Below, piece by piece: positions 10,250-19,342 of a stretch of DNA of 36,739 nt. Origin of the DNA: Acidobacteriaceae bacterium (GTDB lineage Bacteria > Acidobacteriota > Terriglobia > Terriglobales > Acidobacteriaceae); assembly GCA_003134435.1 (NCBI GenBank), contig PLBE01000255.1:1-36739 (forward strand), given 5' to 3'. Below the pieces are notes generated by a model. That model made no database searches and had not been told where the DNA came from. It worked only from the letters and a program-made list of their open reading frames with translations. Position 1 is the first letter of the stretch. Each line of letters begins with the position of its first letter. A program made the translations under genes and the position numbers.

Positions 10250-10265
10250 CGTGATGAACGTCACA
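10250..10265. promoter_or_regulatory. Second CRP-like palindrome upstream of ccsB
   Basis: CGTGATGAACGTCACA matches the CRP consensus TGTGA-N6-TCACA at 9 of 10 defined bases. Its centre is 68 bp from the centre of the palindrome at 10183-10196. It may serve ccsB, a transcript on the other strand, or be one site of a multi-dimer array. Confidence 0.45.
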
Positions 10266-11187
10266 AACCCCAGTGATCATGCATATTTCCGTGCTCGGTC
10301 GCCAGCTTGAGACAGGCTCGGATTGCACCCGCGACGGTCCCTGAAGACTTCACTGCTGCCAGAAATGTCAGGAATATTTTATCCGCCAAGGCAACTCGAT
10401 TGTGCTTGCGTCATTTCACCGACAGTGCTGTGGCAGAAAGCTCATTCAAAGCTCATAATGGTGGCCAGAAATCCCGGAATTGGATCGAACATGTCTGCCA
10501 AACTGCTTTTATTCAGTCAGTTGCCCGCCATTTGTCGACTCGCAACCCGGCACCTGTGACACGGCTACTTTCGTGCACATGCACCCTCCGGAGGCCAAGT
10601 GATTCTCCCCCATCGCATCCGTTTCCGCGAAAAGATCGCGAGTCGCGGCGCACGCGTTAATGTCATTGATCTCTCTCTGTTCTTTGTCGTGGTCGCGCTG
10701 CTGTCGCGCGTCACCGCCCGCGGTTCATCCCGTTCTTTAGATGAGACGTTGACTCCGCCAAGTGCCGCGAATGTCACCTGGGCAAAGTGCAATGAGAGTA
10801 TTGCAAAGAACAGGGCTGGGAGGCGGCGGTTGTAATCCGGGGTTGCATGTTCTGGCTGAAAGCCAGCGTTCGAGCTGAGGCCTTTCTGTCAATAGCTACT
10901 TAAGCATATGTGTAGTGCACCAATACACAATGCATTATAGTCGTTGGACATGCGCGCGGCCTGGACCCGCCGGAGAGGTGGTCGGAGCCGGCATCCCGAA
11001 CCAGTTTTCCGGCGACGGCATGGAACCAAGAGCGACTTTGCGAATTGAGAGATATCCATCAACGTTTAGGAAAAAAGGAACCACTGGGTCGCAAGCTTGA
11101 TTCCCTTGCTGTATTTGCCGTACCCTGCCTTGGTTGGGTGCCAACCCTCCAACTACCAACGGGGTCTAAGACCTCAAGGAGGCTACC

Positions 11188-11565
11188 ATGCTCCGTGTTC
11201 GGCTCTTCTCCCTCCGGCTTCCACTTTTGTTCGTAGCTTGCCTCATCTCGAACTGTGGCGGCGGCAACAACCGTCGACTCCAATCGATTTCCATCACCGG
11301 CGTTGCCAACGCTGGCCAGGTTTCGTTCGTCGCCACCGGGACCTACAACACCTCGCCGATTACGGTGACCCCTCTCGCAACAAGTTGGTATGTCGGCGAT
11401 CCATCCGGCGGCTACGCACTCACCACCGAACCGTTTGTAGTGGCCTGCAATGTGCCCAACCCAACCGTTACAGCGATGGCGCCGGCGGATCCGCAGGCAC
11501 CTGGCAGCGGATCGGTTTCCAACACAAAGATGGTCGTGGCCAACGCCGCGATCCTTTGCCCGTGA
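11188..11565 (+). CDS. Small putative lipoprotein with Big-2-like segment
   Basis: A 125-residue protein with a very good ribosome site (AAGGAGG, 7 bp before the ATG). The N-terminus is a signal peptide (LRLPLLFVACLISNC) ending at Cys23. Asn at -1 is not a canonical lipobox residue, but Cys followed by GGGNN looks like a lipoprotein tether. The segment LQSISITGVANAGQVSFVATGTYN with SPITVTPLATSWYV resembles bacterial Ig-like group 2 repeats, which occur in many short acidobacterial secreted proteins. Cysteines at 87 and 124 could pair. The gene stands alone and converges on the next gene. Function is unknown; cell-surface exposure is likely. Confidence 0.75.
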   Translation: MLRVRLFSLRLPLLFVACLISNCGGGNNRRLQSISITGVANAGQVSFVATGTYNTSPITVTPLATSWYVGDPSGGYALTTEPFVVACNVPNPTVTAMAPADPQAPGSGSVSNTKMVVANAAILCP

Positions 11566-11666
11566 GAGTATTTTGCGGCGTCGTTTCTCGGAGGCGGAGC
11601 ATTTTCTTTTGTTTCCGTCGCCGGCATTGGCCATGCCGATCGAACGGACAGCAACGGACCGACCAA

Positions 11667-13241
11667 CTACCGCGGAATTGAGTCGCGCATCTGATATAAC
11701 TGCGCCATTTTTTCGACGACGGTCTTGAGCGTTCCGCTGATCAGGTACGTGTTCGTTACCGTGGGCCCCGCCGGATAACCCGTGTAGCGCACCGAGTCAA
11801 CGATCATGGTGTCGGAGCCGAACTCGCCCGTGTCGGGCGGGGGGCCTGGACAATTCCAGGTAAAGTTGAGAACCAGGTAGTCGACCGATCCGCCCTGGGT
11901 GGTATTGACCGCGTAAATTCCAATGGCTGTATCCTCTTTCCCAGTGGTCGCGATTACTCCGCCATAGTTGGGAGAAATCGCTATCGAGCCGTTCGAGCAT
12001 GGATTCTCTTGAAGCCGACCCGCTTCGGCATCGTAGGTAAACATGCGATAGAAATTCGCGCGCGCATAAATTACTGGAATTTCGCGACCAGTGCCCGAGG
12101 CCAGGGCTTTGGGCACTTGCATGAATGTGGAATACAGCGCGACCGGACCAAGTCCGTTGAAGTCGAGCGTCACGTCCTTGCCTAGCATTACATCAGGCCA
12201 CAGTACTGGATTGTTGGGTCCGCCGCCGAAGCCGGGACACGGTCCTACCGGCGGTTGGTAATAGCACTGCTGACTTCCGTCGGGATCATACTCGAGAGTG
12301 ATGGAGCGTGTACTTTGCGTGCGCCCGTTATTTTCGGCAAGCCCCAGAGGCGATCCATGATTCACCGCTGGCCTGGGGTCATTACTCCACGTGTCGCCAG
12401 CTTCCGTGGGATTCGCATAATCGAAGGGAAAGATGTCAGTCTGAATCTGACGGCCATAATCCCAGTTGTTGATCACCTGAACCCCATTCCACGTCCAATG
12501 CCAGAGCGAGCCGCCGGCAACTTCATTGGAGTCTGCCGTTATGCCGCCTCCAGTGAGGCTGAGAAGCTGGGTGCCATGGTTGTAATATCGCGGGTAACCG
12601 TAAACTCCAAGCGGCTGGTCAATATACCCTTGTTCAGTTTCCAGGCCAGTAGAATTTCGCAGGGAATGATGGCCGGTCGATGGATTGTATGTCCGGATCA
12701 ATTCCGATGTTCCCGCCTGCTGCGAGTCGAAGGGGTAACCCAGAATTCCCTCGACATGATAGCCCTGAGCCGCGCCTTCGTCAGGATCGAGAGACACCAT
12801 GTGGTCATAGCCGTTGAACAGGCGATAGAGTGGAACCGAGCCCAGATCGAGGTGCTCATTCTTGGGCACATAAAAGATGGCGCCATCGAGCGGATAGCTA
12901 TCGCGCTCCGTGGCGTCAGCGGTGATCGTTCGATCTCCTCCGCCGGTTCGAATGCGCCACAGGACATTCAAGGGCACGTACGGACCCACGCTGCCGTGAT
13001 AATTCTTGTCACCGGCTACCGCGTGGACGCTGTGGTTCATCGCCTCTCCGATTGACCCGCGAGACGAATCCGCCGACTCGCTTTTATCGGAAGGGACACG
13101 GGAGGCCAGAGCGCTCGCGGTCTCCAACCTCTGCTGGGAGCTCATCGTTCGGACCCCAACCAGACCCACCAGCGCGAGACGACTTGCAATCGCGAGCACC
13201 ACAGCCGGAATGCGTGAGCTTCTCTGGAATCTGGCCATCAT
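11667..13241 (-). CDS. Secreted or anchored protein of unknown function with DUF5648-like repeats
   Basis: 524 residues. Residues about 10-30 (IPAVVLAIASRLALVGLVGV) form a signal or anchor. Two copies of a motif resembling DUF5648 follow: PLYRLFNGYDHMVSLD ending in GYHVEGILGYPF, and LIRTYNPSTGHHSLRN ending in QPLGVYGYP. The remaining ~300 residues (for example GGSLWHWTWNGVQVINNWDYGR and PVIYARANFYRMFTYD) are aromatic-rich like carbohydrate-active or lectin-like beta proteins, but I recognise no catalytic motif. The start is one of two adjacent ATGs (13241 or 13238). It is transcribed alone and converges with the lipoprotein gene. Function is not known. Confidence 0.82.
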   Translation of the reverse strand: MMARFQRSSRIPAVVLAIASRLALVGLVGVRTMSSQQRLETASALASRVPSDKSESADSSRGSIGEAMNHSVHAVAGDKNYHGSVGPYVPLNVLWRIRTGGGDRTITADATERDSYPLDGAIFYVPKNEHLDLGSVPLYRLFNGYDHMVSLDPDEGAAQGYHVEGILGYPFDSQQAGTSELIRTYNPSTGHHSLRNSTGLETEQGYIDQPLGVYGYPRYYNHGTQLLSLTGGGITADSNEVAGGSLWHWTWNGVQVINNWDYGRQIQTDIFPFDYANPTEAGDTWSNDPRPAVNHGSPLGLAENNGRTQSTRSITLEYDPDGSQQCYYQPPVGPCPGFGGGPNNPVLWPDVMLGKDVTLDFNGLGPVALYSTFMQVPKALASGTGREIPVIYARANFYRMFTYDAEAGRLQENPCSNGSIAISPNYGGVIATTGKEDTAIGIYAVNTTQGGSVDYLVLNFTWNCPGPPPDTGEFGSDTMIVDSVRYTGYPAGPTVTNTYLISGTLKTVVEKMAQLYQMRDSIPR

Positions 13242-13380
13242 AACTGTCCTATACTTCGCTTGCTAGTTGCAGCGTGGAATCCGCGTCGTTTCACCCGCTG
13301 TTCTTAAACCCATGAGGCTCCAAGAAGTTGTCACAAAAATTGCGGCGTTGCCTCCGCTAACTGACCAACATCCCGAAGGC

Positions 13381-13422
13381 GGCTTCCGGGAAATCAACAT
13401 TCGCCGGTTCCCCCCGGAAGCC
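13381..13422 (-). terminator. Possible terminator after czcA
   Basis: GGCTTCCGGG (13381-13390) and CCCGGAAGCC (13413-13422) form a perfect 10-bp GC-rich stem around a 22-nt loop, directly at the czcA stop codon. There is no clear U-tract on the minus-strand transcript, so Rho-independent termination is only a possibility. Confidence 0.35.
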
Positions 13423-16400
13423 TAGACTTGGAGCACATCGCCTTCACGGGCGACCATTTCGTATAACACAGGATTGACAAAAAACCCAATGAAGAGGCGC
13501 GAGATGAGACCGGCAACAATGACGATGGCGAACGGCCTTTGCGTGTCTGATCCAATGCCAGTGGATAGGGCTGCGGGCAACAAACCCAAGCACGCGACCA
13601 GAGCTGTCATCATGATGGGACGCAGCCGGAGCAAAGAAGCTTCACGAGTGGCGGCGCGAATGCCCATTCCCTCCTGGCGCAACTTGTTAATGTAGGAGAC
13701 GAGAATTACCGCAGTCTCCACTGAGACCCCGAGCAACGCCATAAGACCCAGAGCTGAGGAAACGCTGAAGGGAGTATGCGTCAGTTTCAGCGCCACCAGT
13801 GCTCCCACCGGTTCCGTCATAATTACGCCCAGTGCGATCGTCACAGGGAATTTGAAATTTCCGTAGAGCGCAAACAGGATCATGAAAATCAACACGATGG
13901 CAAGGGGACCAATAAAGTACATTTGCGACTTGGCTTCTAGAAATTGGCTGTATTCCCCGCCCCATGACATGGTGTAACCAGGCGACAGGGTGACGGCTTT
14001 CTGCACTGCCTCCTGGCCGTCCCGCACCGCCCGCTCCAAATCGCGTCCTTCGATGCTGTATTGCACGCCGATGTAGCGGGAGTTATTTTCACGATAAATG
14101 AAAGACGCGCCGTTGCCTTGCGTAATATTGGCCAACTGACTAAGCGGGATTTGCTGCCCGTCGGGCGTGCCCACCAACAGGTTTCCAATTTCATGGGCGC
14201 TGCTGCGGAATTGGGGTCGCATTCGCACCACCAGATCGAACAGCTTTTCTCCCTGTATCACCTGGGTGACCGCCTGCCCACCGACCGCAGCCGAGATCAC
14301 AGCTTCCACGTCCGCGACATTGATGCCATAACGGGCGATCTTGTCCCGGTCGACATCGACCAGCAGGCTGGGTTGGCCAAGTTCGCGAACCACGGTGAGG
14401 TCGGTGAAGCCGGCCACCTTGGACAGCGCATTCTTGATCTGGATCGCTTTGTCCTGAAGCACGTTCAGATCTTCGCCATAAATCTTGACCGCCAACGAAC
14501 TCTTGAGGCCGGTGAGCGCTTCGTCCACGGCATCTTCCGCGGGTTGGGTGTAGTTGAAAATAATTCCGGGAAAGGCAGTCAGCTTTTTATTGATCGACTC
14601 GATTAACTGCTTTTTGTCACTGACCGCACCGGTCCAGGACTTGTCGTTATATGCTTTCAGGCCAACGTAGAATTCGCAGTTGAAAAAGCCGGTGGGATCG
14701 GTGCCATCGTCGGGTCGTCCCAACTCGGAACCGACCACGGTAACCTGGGGATAAGACATCAAGATGTCGCGTATCTGGGGAGCGATCTTACTAGCTTCCT
14801 CAAAGGAGATGGTATAGGGCATTGTGGCCCGGACCCACAGTGCGCCTTCATCGAGGTGAGGCATAAACTCTCCGCCAATGAAGGGCACGAGCAGCAGGCT
14901 CGCTCCGAAGATGAGGGTCGCGAGCAGCATGGTCGTCTTTGGCCGATCGAGCGACCAATCCAGTTGCCCCGCATATTTCTGCTTCATCCATTCGAAGACG
15001 CGATTCGGTTTCTCATGCACGCCCTTTTTAAACCAGTAGGAGGCCAGCACCGGGATCAGGGTCAACGTCAGAATCAGTGCTCCGACCAGCGCAAAAGACA
15101 TGGTCTCGGCCATGGGGTGAAACAGCTTTCCCGAAGGCCCGCTCAGCGCGTAAATCGGGAGGTAGCCAGCGAGAATGACCGCCACCGAATAGAAAATCGG
15201 GCGATCCACATCTTTGGCAGCCGCCAGAATGACTTCGTTCAGCTTGTATTCCTGTCCCTCCCGCAGCGCCAACTCACGATAGATGTTCTCCACCATAACC
15301 ACAGTGCCATCGATGACAATGCCGAAATCGATGGCGCCAATCGAGAGCAAATTCGCCGCCACGTCGTGGGCGTGGAGCACGATGAAGGCAAACAGCAGCG
15401 AGAGGGGAATGGTAAGGGCAACAATGACGGCAGCGCGGAAACTGACCAGAAAAAAAATCAGAACGATCAGGACCAGCACCATGCCGCGAAGCAAGTTCGC
15501 TTCTACCGTATCCGTAGTTAAGTGTACGAGTTCGCTACGATCATAATAAGGATGGACCTTTACGTCCGGCGGCAAGATCTGGCGGTTCAGTTCCTCGGTT
15601 TTTGCCTCCACTCCTTTCAGGACGTTTTGGGTCTGTTCACCGCGCAGCATGAGAATGACGCCCTCGACGGCATCGTCATTCTTCTGGAATCCGAATTCGC
15701 CCAGGCGTGGCGCGTGTCCGATGGCTACCTCTCCTATGTCGCGCACTCGGATGGGCACGCCTTTGTTGGCACCGACCACTATGTTGCCAATGTCCTCCGT
15801 ATTTCGAACCAGTCCAATGCCACGCACGTAGTAAAACTGTCCGCCCTGAGAATAGAATCCGCCACCGGCATTCGCGTTATTGGCGGACAGCGCGGTTACC
15901 ACTTGCGGAATCGTAAGGTGATATCCATAAATGCGAGCCGGGTCGAGCAACACCTGATACTGCATCACCGTTCCGCCAAAACCCGAGTCGTCGGCCACGC
16001 CATGTACCGATCGATAGGCCCGTTCCACCACCCAATCCTCGATCGTTTTTAATTCCTGCGGCGTGCGGTCGGGGCTCTCCAGCACGTAGCGATAGACTAG
16101 GCCGCTGGGGCTGAACAGGGGTGCGAGGCTTGGAGTCACCCCTGTCGGCAGCGTGGCTTGCGCCAGCCTTTCAAAAACAATTTGGCGCGCAAAGTAATCG
16201 TCCGTGCTCTCTTCGAAGGTCAGAATGAGATCAGAGAGACCGTAGAGCGAGATGGAACGCATCACCACCATGTGCGAAACGCCGTTCATCTCGAGTTCCA
16301 GAGGAAGCGTGACCAGCCTTTCGACCTCCTCCGCAGCGTGGTCTGGCCATTGGGTGATGATTTCGACCTGTGGCGGCGACAGGTCCGGATAAGCATCCAC

Positions 16401-16505
16401 CGGCATCCGCTGAAATGAGAGGACTCCCGCGATCGTGATGAAAGCGGTCAGCATGAGCACCAGGAACCTCTGACGCAGCGCCGCATGGACGATTCGGTGG
16501 ATCAT
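13422..16505 (-). CDS. czcA: Heavy-metal efflux RND transporter (CzcA family)
   Basis: A 1027-residue inner-membrane RND pump with the full two-fold layout: helix 1, large periplasmic loop, helices 2-7, second loop, final helices. The HME-type signature DFGIVIDGTVVMVEN (residues 393-407, with Asp393, Asp399 and Glu406) lies in the helix 4 region. It matches the divalent-cation pumps (CzcA, CnrA, NccA) rather than the Cu/Ag CusA group. N-terminal MPVDAYPDLSPPQVEI is also typical. It should export Co, Zn, Cd or Ni from the periplasm or cytoplasm using proton motive force through the CzcCBA envelope complex. The metal cannot be chosen from sequence alone. It is the last gene of czcC-czcB-czcA, 82 bp after czcB. 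Confidence 0.94.
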   Translation of the reverse strand: MIHRIVHAALRQRFLVLMLTAFITIAGVLSFQRMPVDAYPDLSPPQVEIITQWPDHAAEEVERLVTLPLELEMNGVSHMVVMRSISLYGLSDLILTFEESTDDYFARQIVFERLAQATLPTGVTPSLAPLFSPSGLVYRYVLESPDRTPQELKTIEDWVVERAYRSVHGVADDSGFGGTVMQYQVLLDPARIYGYHLTIPQVVTALSANNANAGGGFYSQGGQFYYVRGIGLVRNTEDIGNIVVGANKGVPIRVRDIGEVAIGHAPRLGEFGFQKNDDAVEGVILMLRGEQTQNVLKGVEAKTEELNRQILPPDVKVHPYYDRSELVHLTTDTVEANLLRGMVLVLIVLIFFLVSFRAAVIVALTIPLSLLFAFIVLHAHDVAANLLSIGAIDFGIVIDGTVVMVENIYRELALREGQEYKLNEVILAAAKDVDRPIFYSVAVILAGYLPIYALSGPSGKLFHPMAETMSFALVGALILTLTLIPVLASYWFKKGVHEKPNRVFEWMKQKYAGQLDWSLDRPKTTMLLATLIFGASLLLVPFIGGEFMPHLDEGALWVRATMPYTISFEEASKIAPQIRDILMSYPQVTVVGSELGRPDDGTDPTGFFNCEFYVGLKAYNDKSWTGAVSDKKQLIESINKKLTAFPGIIFNYTQPAEDAVDEALTGLKSSLAVKIYGEDLNVLQDKAIQIKNALSKVAGFTDLTVVRELGQPSLLVDVDRDKIARYGINVADVEAVISAAVGGQAVTQVIQGEKLFDLVVRMRPQFRSSAHEIGNLLVGTPDGQQIPLSQLANITQGNGASFIYRENNSRYIGVQYSIEGRDLERAVRDGQEAVQKAVTLSPGYTMSWGGEYSQFLEAKSQMYFIGPLAIVLIFMILFALYGNFKFPVTIALGVIMTEPVGALVALKLTHTPFSVSSALGLMALLGVSVETAVILVSYINKLRQEGMGIRAATREASLLRLRPIMMTALVACLGLLPAALSTGIGSDTQRPFAIVIVAGLISRLFIGFFVNPVLYEMVAREGDVLQV

Positions 16506-16587
16506 GCGCTAGTAAACACTGTACTTTGCTTTGGGCTCCGAATGTTGACGGAGTTATCTTAGACTTCAACCAGCGGGCGCAATCGCC

Positions 16588-17757
16588 TCAGCGCTGCAGT
16601 GAGTTGGCAAACTGCAGGAACAAGCTTCCGTTCCCGATGACCTGGTCGCCTGCTTTCAGACCGCTGGTAATCTCCGTTTGACCGTTCAGACTCTCTCCAA
16701 GCGTAACCGAGCGCCTGCCAAACTGGTTCGACGATGTCCCGGCATAAACAAAAGGCTGATTCTCGTTGTCGCGCAGCACCGCAGAATCCGGCAGCGCAAT
16801 CGCATCGGGAACCGTGCCCGCATTCACGGTCGCGACCACGTACATATCTTTTTTCAGCTTCTCGCCGGGATTATTGGTCTCGATACGCGCCTGCAACGTG
16901 CGCGTGTTCGGATCGAGCGCGGCCGCGATATACGCAATCCGGCCGTGGAAAGCCTCTGGGTACGTATCCGTCTGAATGGTGACGGCATCGCCAACCCGCA
17001 CGTGGGGTAGATCTTTTTGATAGATATTGACCAACACCCACACGCTGCCGGTGTCCGAAATCATGAAACACTGCGTAGTACCCGGTTGAATGAGTTGCCC
17101 GGCGGACACATCCTGCTCGACAACCTCGCCGCTGATCGGCGCTCTCACTGGTACCTCGAAAGACGGTGGAGCTTGCACCAGCGCATCCGGATCGGCAATT
17201 CCCATCACTTTCAAAGCCGCTTGCGCCGATGCCAAGTCACCGCTTGCCTGCACTTCGGCGGACTCCGCCTGTTCCAGGTTTTGTTCGGCGATCGCTTTGT
17301 GCTCATACAAATCACGGGCACGAGCATAAGCTTTCTGTGCCAGAGCGAATGCGTCCTTGGCCTTCAGATAATTGGTACGGAGTTGCGAATAGTCTGGACT
17401 CGCCACATACAACATGGGCTCGCCCTTCTGCACTTTCTGACCAGGCACAACCACCACTCTGCTGACGGGTCCGCTCACTTGAGTAATCACCGGCGTTGTT
17501 CGAAACCCGTTGTAAGCCACCGCCCCGGTCAGCCGCAAGCTCCGAGGCAGCGTCGCCGGTTGAACGGTCAGCACCTGCACGTGTGCCATCTGCTCTTGGG
17601 AGATGGTGAACAGTTCCGCACTGTCGGAGTTCTTCGCGCCGCTTGAAGTTGCCGCGGTATTCGACCCCGGCTCGCCACAACCCGCAAACAGCAGCGTGAT
17701 AATGAGTGCGGAAGCGGCGGCAGCCAACCTCCGACTGTGACCCGCGCCCACGCTCAC
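16588..17757 (-). CDS. czcB: Periplasmic adaptor (membrane fusion) lipoprotein of the RND pump, CzcB-like
   Basis: 389 residues with signal peptide and lipobox LFAGC (Cys27). Barrel-sandwich (lipoyl-like) halves flank a helical hairpin: VSGPVSRVVVVPGQKVQKGEPML, the hairpin around LRTNYLKAKDAFALAQKAYARA, then VRAPISGEVVEQDVSAGQLI. Beta-barrel and membrane-proximal domains follow (RTLQARIETNNPGEKLKKDMYV). The start is GTG 17757, with AAGG and GAGG just upstream, 10 bp after the czcC stop. It bridges CzcA and the outer-membrane channel. No His-rich metal-binding N-terminal extension is seen, unlike Cupriavidus CzcB. Confidence 0.92.
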   Translation of the reverse strand: MSVGAGHSRRLAAAASALIITLLFAGCGEPGSNTAATSSGAKNSDSAELFTISQEQMAHVQVLTVQPATLPRSLRLTGAVAYNGFRTTPVITQVSGPVSRVVVVPGQKVQKGEPMLYVASPDYSQLRTNYLKAKDAFALAQKAYARARDLYEHKAIAEQNLEQAESAEVQASGDLASAQAALKVMGIADPDALVQAPPSFEVPVRAPISGEVVEQDVSAGQLIQPGTTQCFMISDTGSVWVLVNIYQKDLPHVRVGDAVTIQTDTYPEAFHGRIAYIAAALDPNTRTLQARIETNNPGEKLKKDMYVVATVNAGTVPDAIALPDSAVLRDNENQPFVYAGTSSNQFGRRSVTLGESLNGQTEITSGLKAGDQVIGNGSLFLQFANSLQR

Positions 17758-17767
17758 CTTGGTTTCC

Positions 17768-19036
17768 TCATGGCAAGTTCCTCGTTCCTACCGCTTCCTT
17801 CAGTTGTTCCAGCGCGGTCATGTAAGAGGCCAGCGCCTGCCGATAGGCAAGCTGCACCGATCGGTAGCTGCGCTCAGCATCCAGATAATCTAAGAGACTG
17901 GCGGCGCCCCGCTTGTAAGCATACTCACTGATGTCGCGCGAGTCCTGCGCTTGCTTGAGATAGCCGGAGGTATAAAGTTGCACTACCTCTTCGTTACTCC
18001 GAACCGCCTCGTACGCGTTGGCAACGTCGGAAAGAACCGTATCGCTGGCGGATTGCTGTTGTTCCTGGGATTGCTGGAACGCATAGCCGGTGCGCGCGAT
18101 CTCGCCTTGATTACGGTTAAAGATCGGCAACTCGAAATTGGCGAAGAGAGAGGCCGTGTTCTCGCCGGAAACGTGCGTGAAATCATAGGTGCCGTTCACG
18201 TCGACCTTGGCGTTTGCTTTGGCCAGGAGAACCTGGCTCTCGGCAGCGGTGATCCCCAACTGAGCGGCATGAAAGTCGGGACGTTCCCGGAGCGCCCGCG
18301 CCTGCAGATCTTCCCGGTTCCCTCGGAGCGGCTGAAACTCCAGTTCACCCACGACCTCAACATCGGCCGGTACTGCATCGTAACCAAGGAGCTCGCGCAG
18401 GCCCACCAGCGCCTGCACTTTAGCCAGGCGCGCAGAAGATACATCCGTTTGAAACTGCAAGAGCTGGAGCTTGATCTTCAGATAGTCGCCTTCACCAATG
18501 TATCCAGCCTTGAGCTGAGTTTCGCTGATGTCGACCGTCTGCTGAAAGTCTTTAAGATCTTCGAGCGCAAACTGGAGAGTCGATTCCGCCAGCAAAGCGC
18601 TGACGAACTGCTGGCCTACATTAAATGCCAGAGTGCGTTCGGCGTCGGCCACCTGAGCTCGGGTCACGGCCGTCTGATCGCGGGCAGCCTGCAACCGGCG
18701 CTGCCGCTTGCGACCTCGTTCGAAAAGGTAAGAGATTCCAACATCGAACTGCTGAGTTTCGTTGAGATTCTCGCCAGAGAAATCTTGTGGGCTAAAAAAT
18801 GGAACGAACTGCGTATCCAATCCCAACGTCGGATTTGGGCGCAGGTTCGCGGTGATCTCCTGGGCCTGATTCTGAAGAATCAGAGTTCGCGTGGCCTTAA
18901 GCGAATGGTTGTGGACCAGCGCCAGATCAATGGCCTGGTCAAGAGTAATCCGAGTTGTGTTCTGCCCACTGCCGGTTCCCACCAGCAGCAAAAGCATTGT
19001 CGCCGGGATGAATGGCCGCCAGAACCTGGAGCGCAT
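17768..19036 (-). CDS. czcC: TolC-type outer-membrane efflux protein, CzcC-like
   Basis: About 422 residues. A signal peptide (FIPATMLLLLVGTGSGQ) precedes two outer-membrane efflux (OEP) repeats rich in long heptad-like helices. The first contains ITLDQAIDLALVHNHSLKATR, the second RERPDFHAAQLGITAAESQVLLAKA. This is the trimeric channel partner of CzcA/CzcB. I take ATG 19036 as the start because it places the signal peptide near the N-terminus; the frame extends to a TTG at 19069. It is the first gene of the efflux operon. No metal-responsive regulator is encoded next to it in this window. Confidence 0.9.
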   Translation of the reverse strand: MRSRFWRPFIPATMLLLLVGTGSGQNTTRITLDQAIDLALVHNHSLKATRTLILQNQAQEITANLRPNPTLGLDTQFVPFFSPQDFSGENLNETQQFDVGISYLFERGRKRQRRLQAARDQTAVTRAQVADAERTLAFNVGQQFVSALLAESTLQFALEDLKDFQQTVDISETQLKAGYIGEGDYLKIKLQLLQFQTDVSSARLAKVQALVGLRELLGYDAVPADVEVVGELEFQPLRGNREDLQARALRERPDFHAAQLGITAAESQVLLAKANAKVDVNGTYDFTHVSGENTASLFANFELPIFNRNQGEIARTGYAFQQSQEQQQSASDTVLSDVANAYEAVRSNEEVVQLYTSGYLKQAQDSRDISEYAYKRGAASLLDYLDAERSYRSVQLAYRQALASYMTALEQLKEAVGTRNLP

Positions 19037-19342
19037 AAAGGTCGAGATCAAAGTGCACGGACTGACCAACAGACCCAGCAGGCAGTCTCGACCTTTGCGA
19101 GCGCTGCGCCAGACCTATCGTTCGCATCCTCTTGTCTTCTAAGACTGCGACTCAGGAGTCAATGGATGTATTGTAATTCACGGCATTCACGATCATGCCA
19201 CACGGCTGATCAGCAACCAGACATACCTTCAATCTGGTTTCCAGCGGATAATCCCTTGTGCAGATTTTTCGCCTTGGCACCTGGAAACAGTCGGGGCTGC
19301 GGCGACAGTTCCACATTGCTTTATCCGACGATGACCCGGTTC
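19037..19342. other. Intergenic region upstream of czcC / downstream of the aldo-keto reductase
   Basis: No gene seen. It should contain the czcCBA promoter, and I could not find a clear MerR- or ArsR-type operator. AACCAGA (19215-19221) and TCTGGTT (19233-19239) form a 7-bp stem that could end the aldo-keto reductase transcript, but no T-tract follows. Confidence 0.45.

Larger units (their letters stand above)
10006..11187. other. Long stretch without a convincing gene
   Basis: Apart from the GTGA/TCAC sites at 10183-10265 I see no gene here. Open frames at 10307-10660, 10565-10792 (minus) and 10599-10835 have compositions typical of shadow frames and no supporting ribosome site. A local AT-richer patch (about 10889-10945) contains TGTGTA-N9-TACACA (10909-10929). 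The last ~90 bases are the leader of the lipoprotein gene, with GGTTGG-GTG-CCAACC (11132-11146) as a small hairpin. Confidence 0.5.

Noticed and set aside
10565-10835. Opposed open frames at 10565-10792 (minus) and 10599-10835 (plus)
   Set aside because: No ribosome site, no family resemblance and shadow-like Arg/Ser-rich composition. One has a short hydrophobic run, but that alone does not support a gene.
10909-10929. TGTGTA-N9-TACACA as a regulator site
   Set aside because: A 6-bp arm in an AT-richer patch is within chance expectation and no nearby gene needs it.
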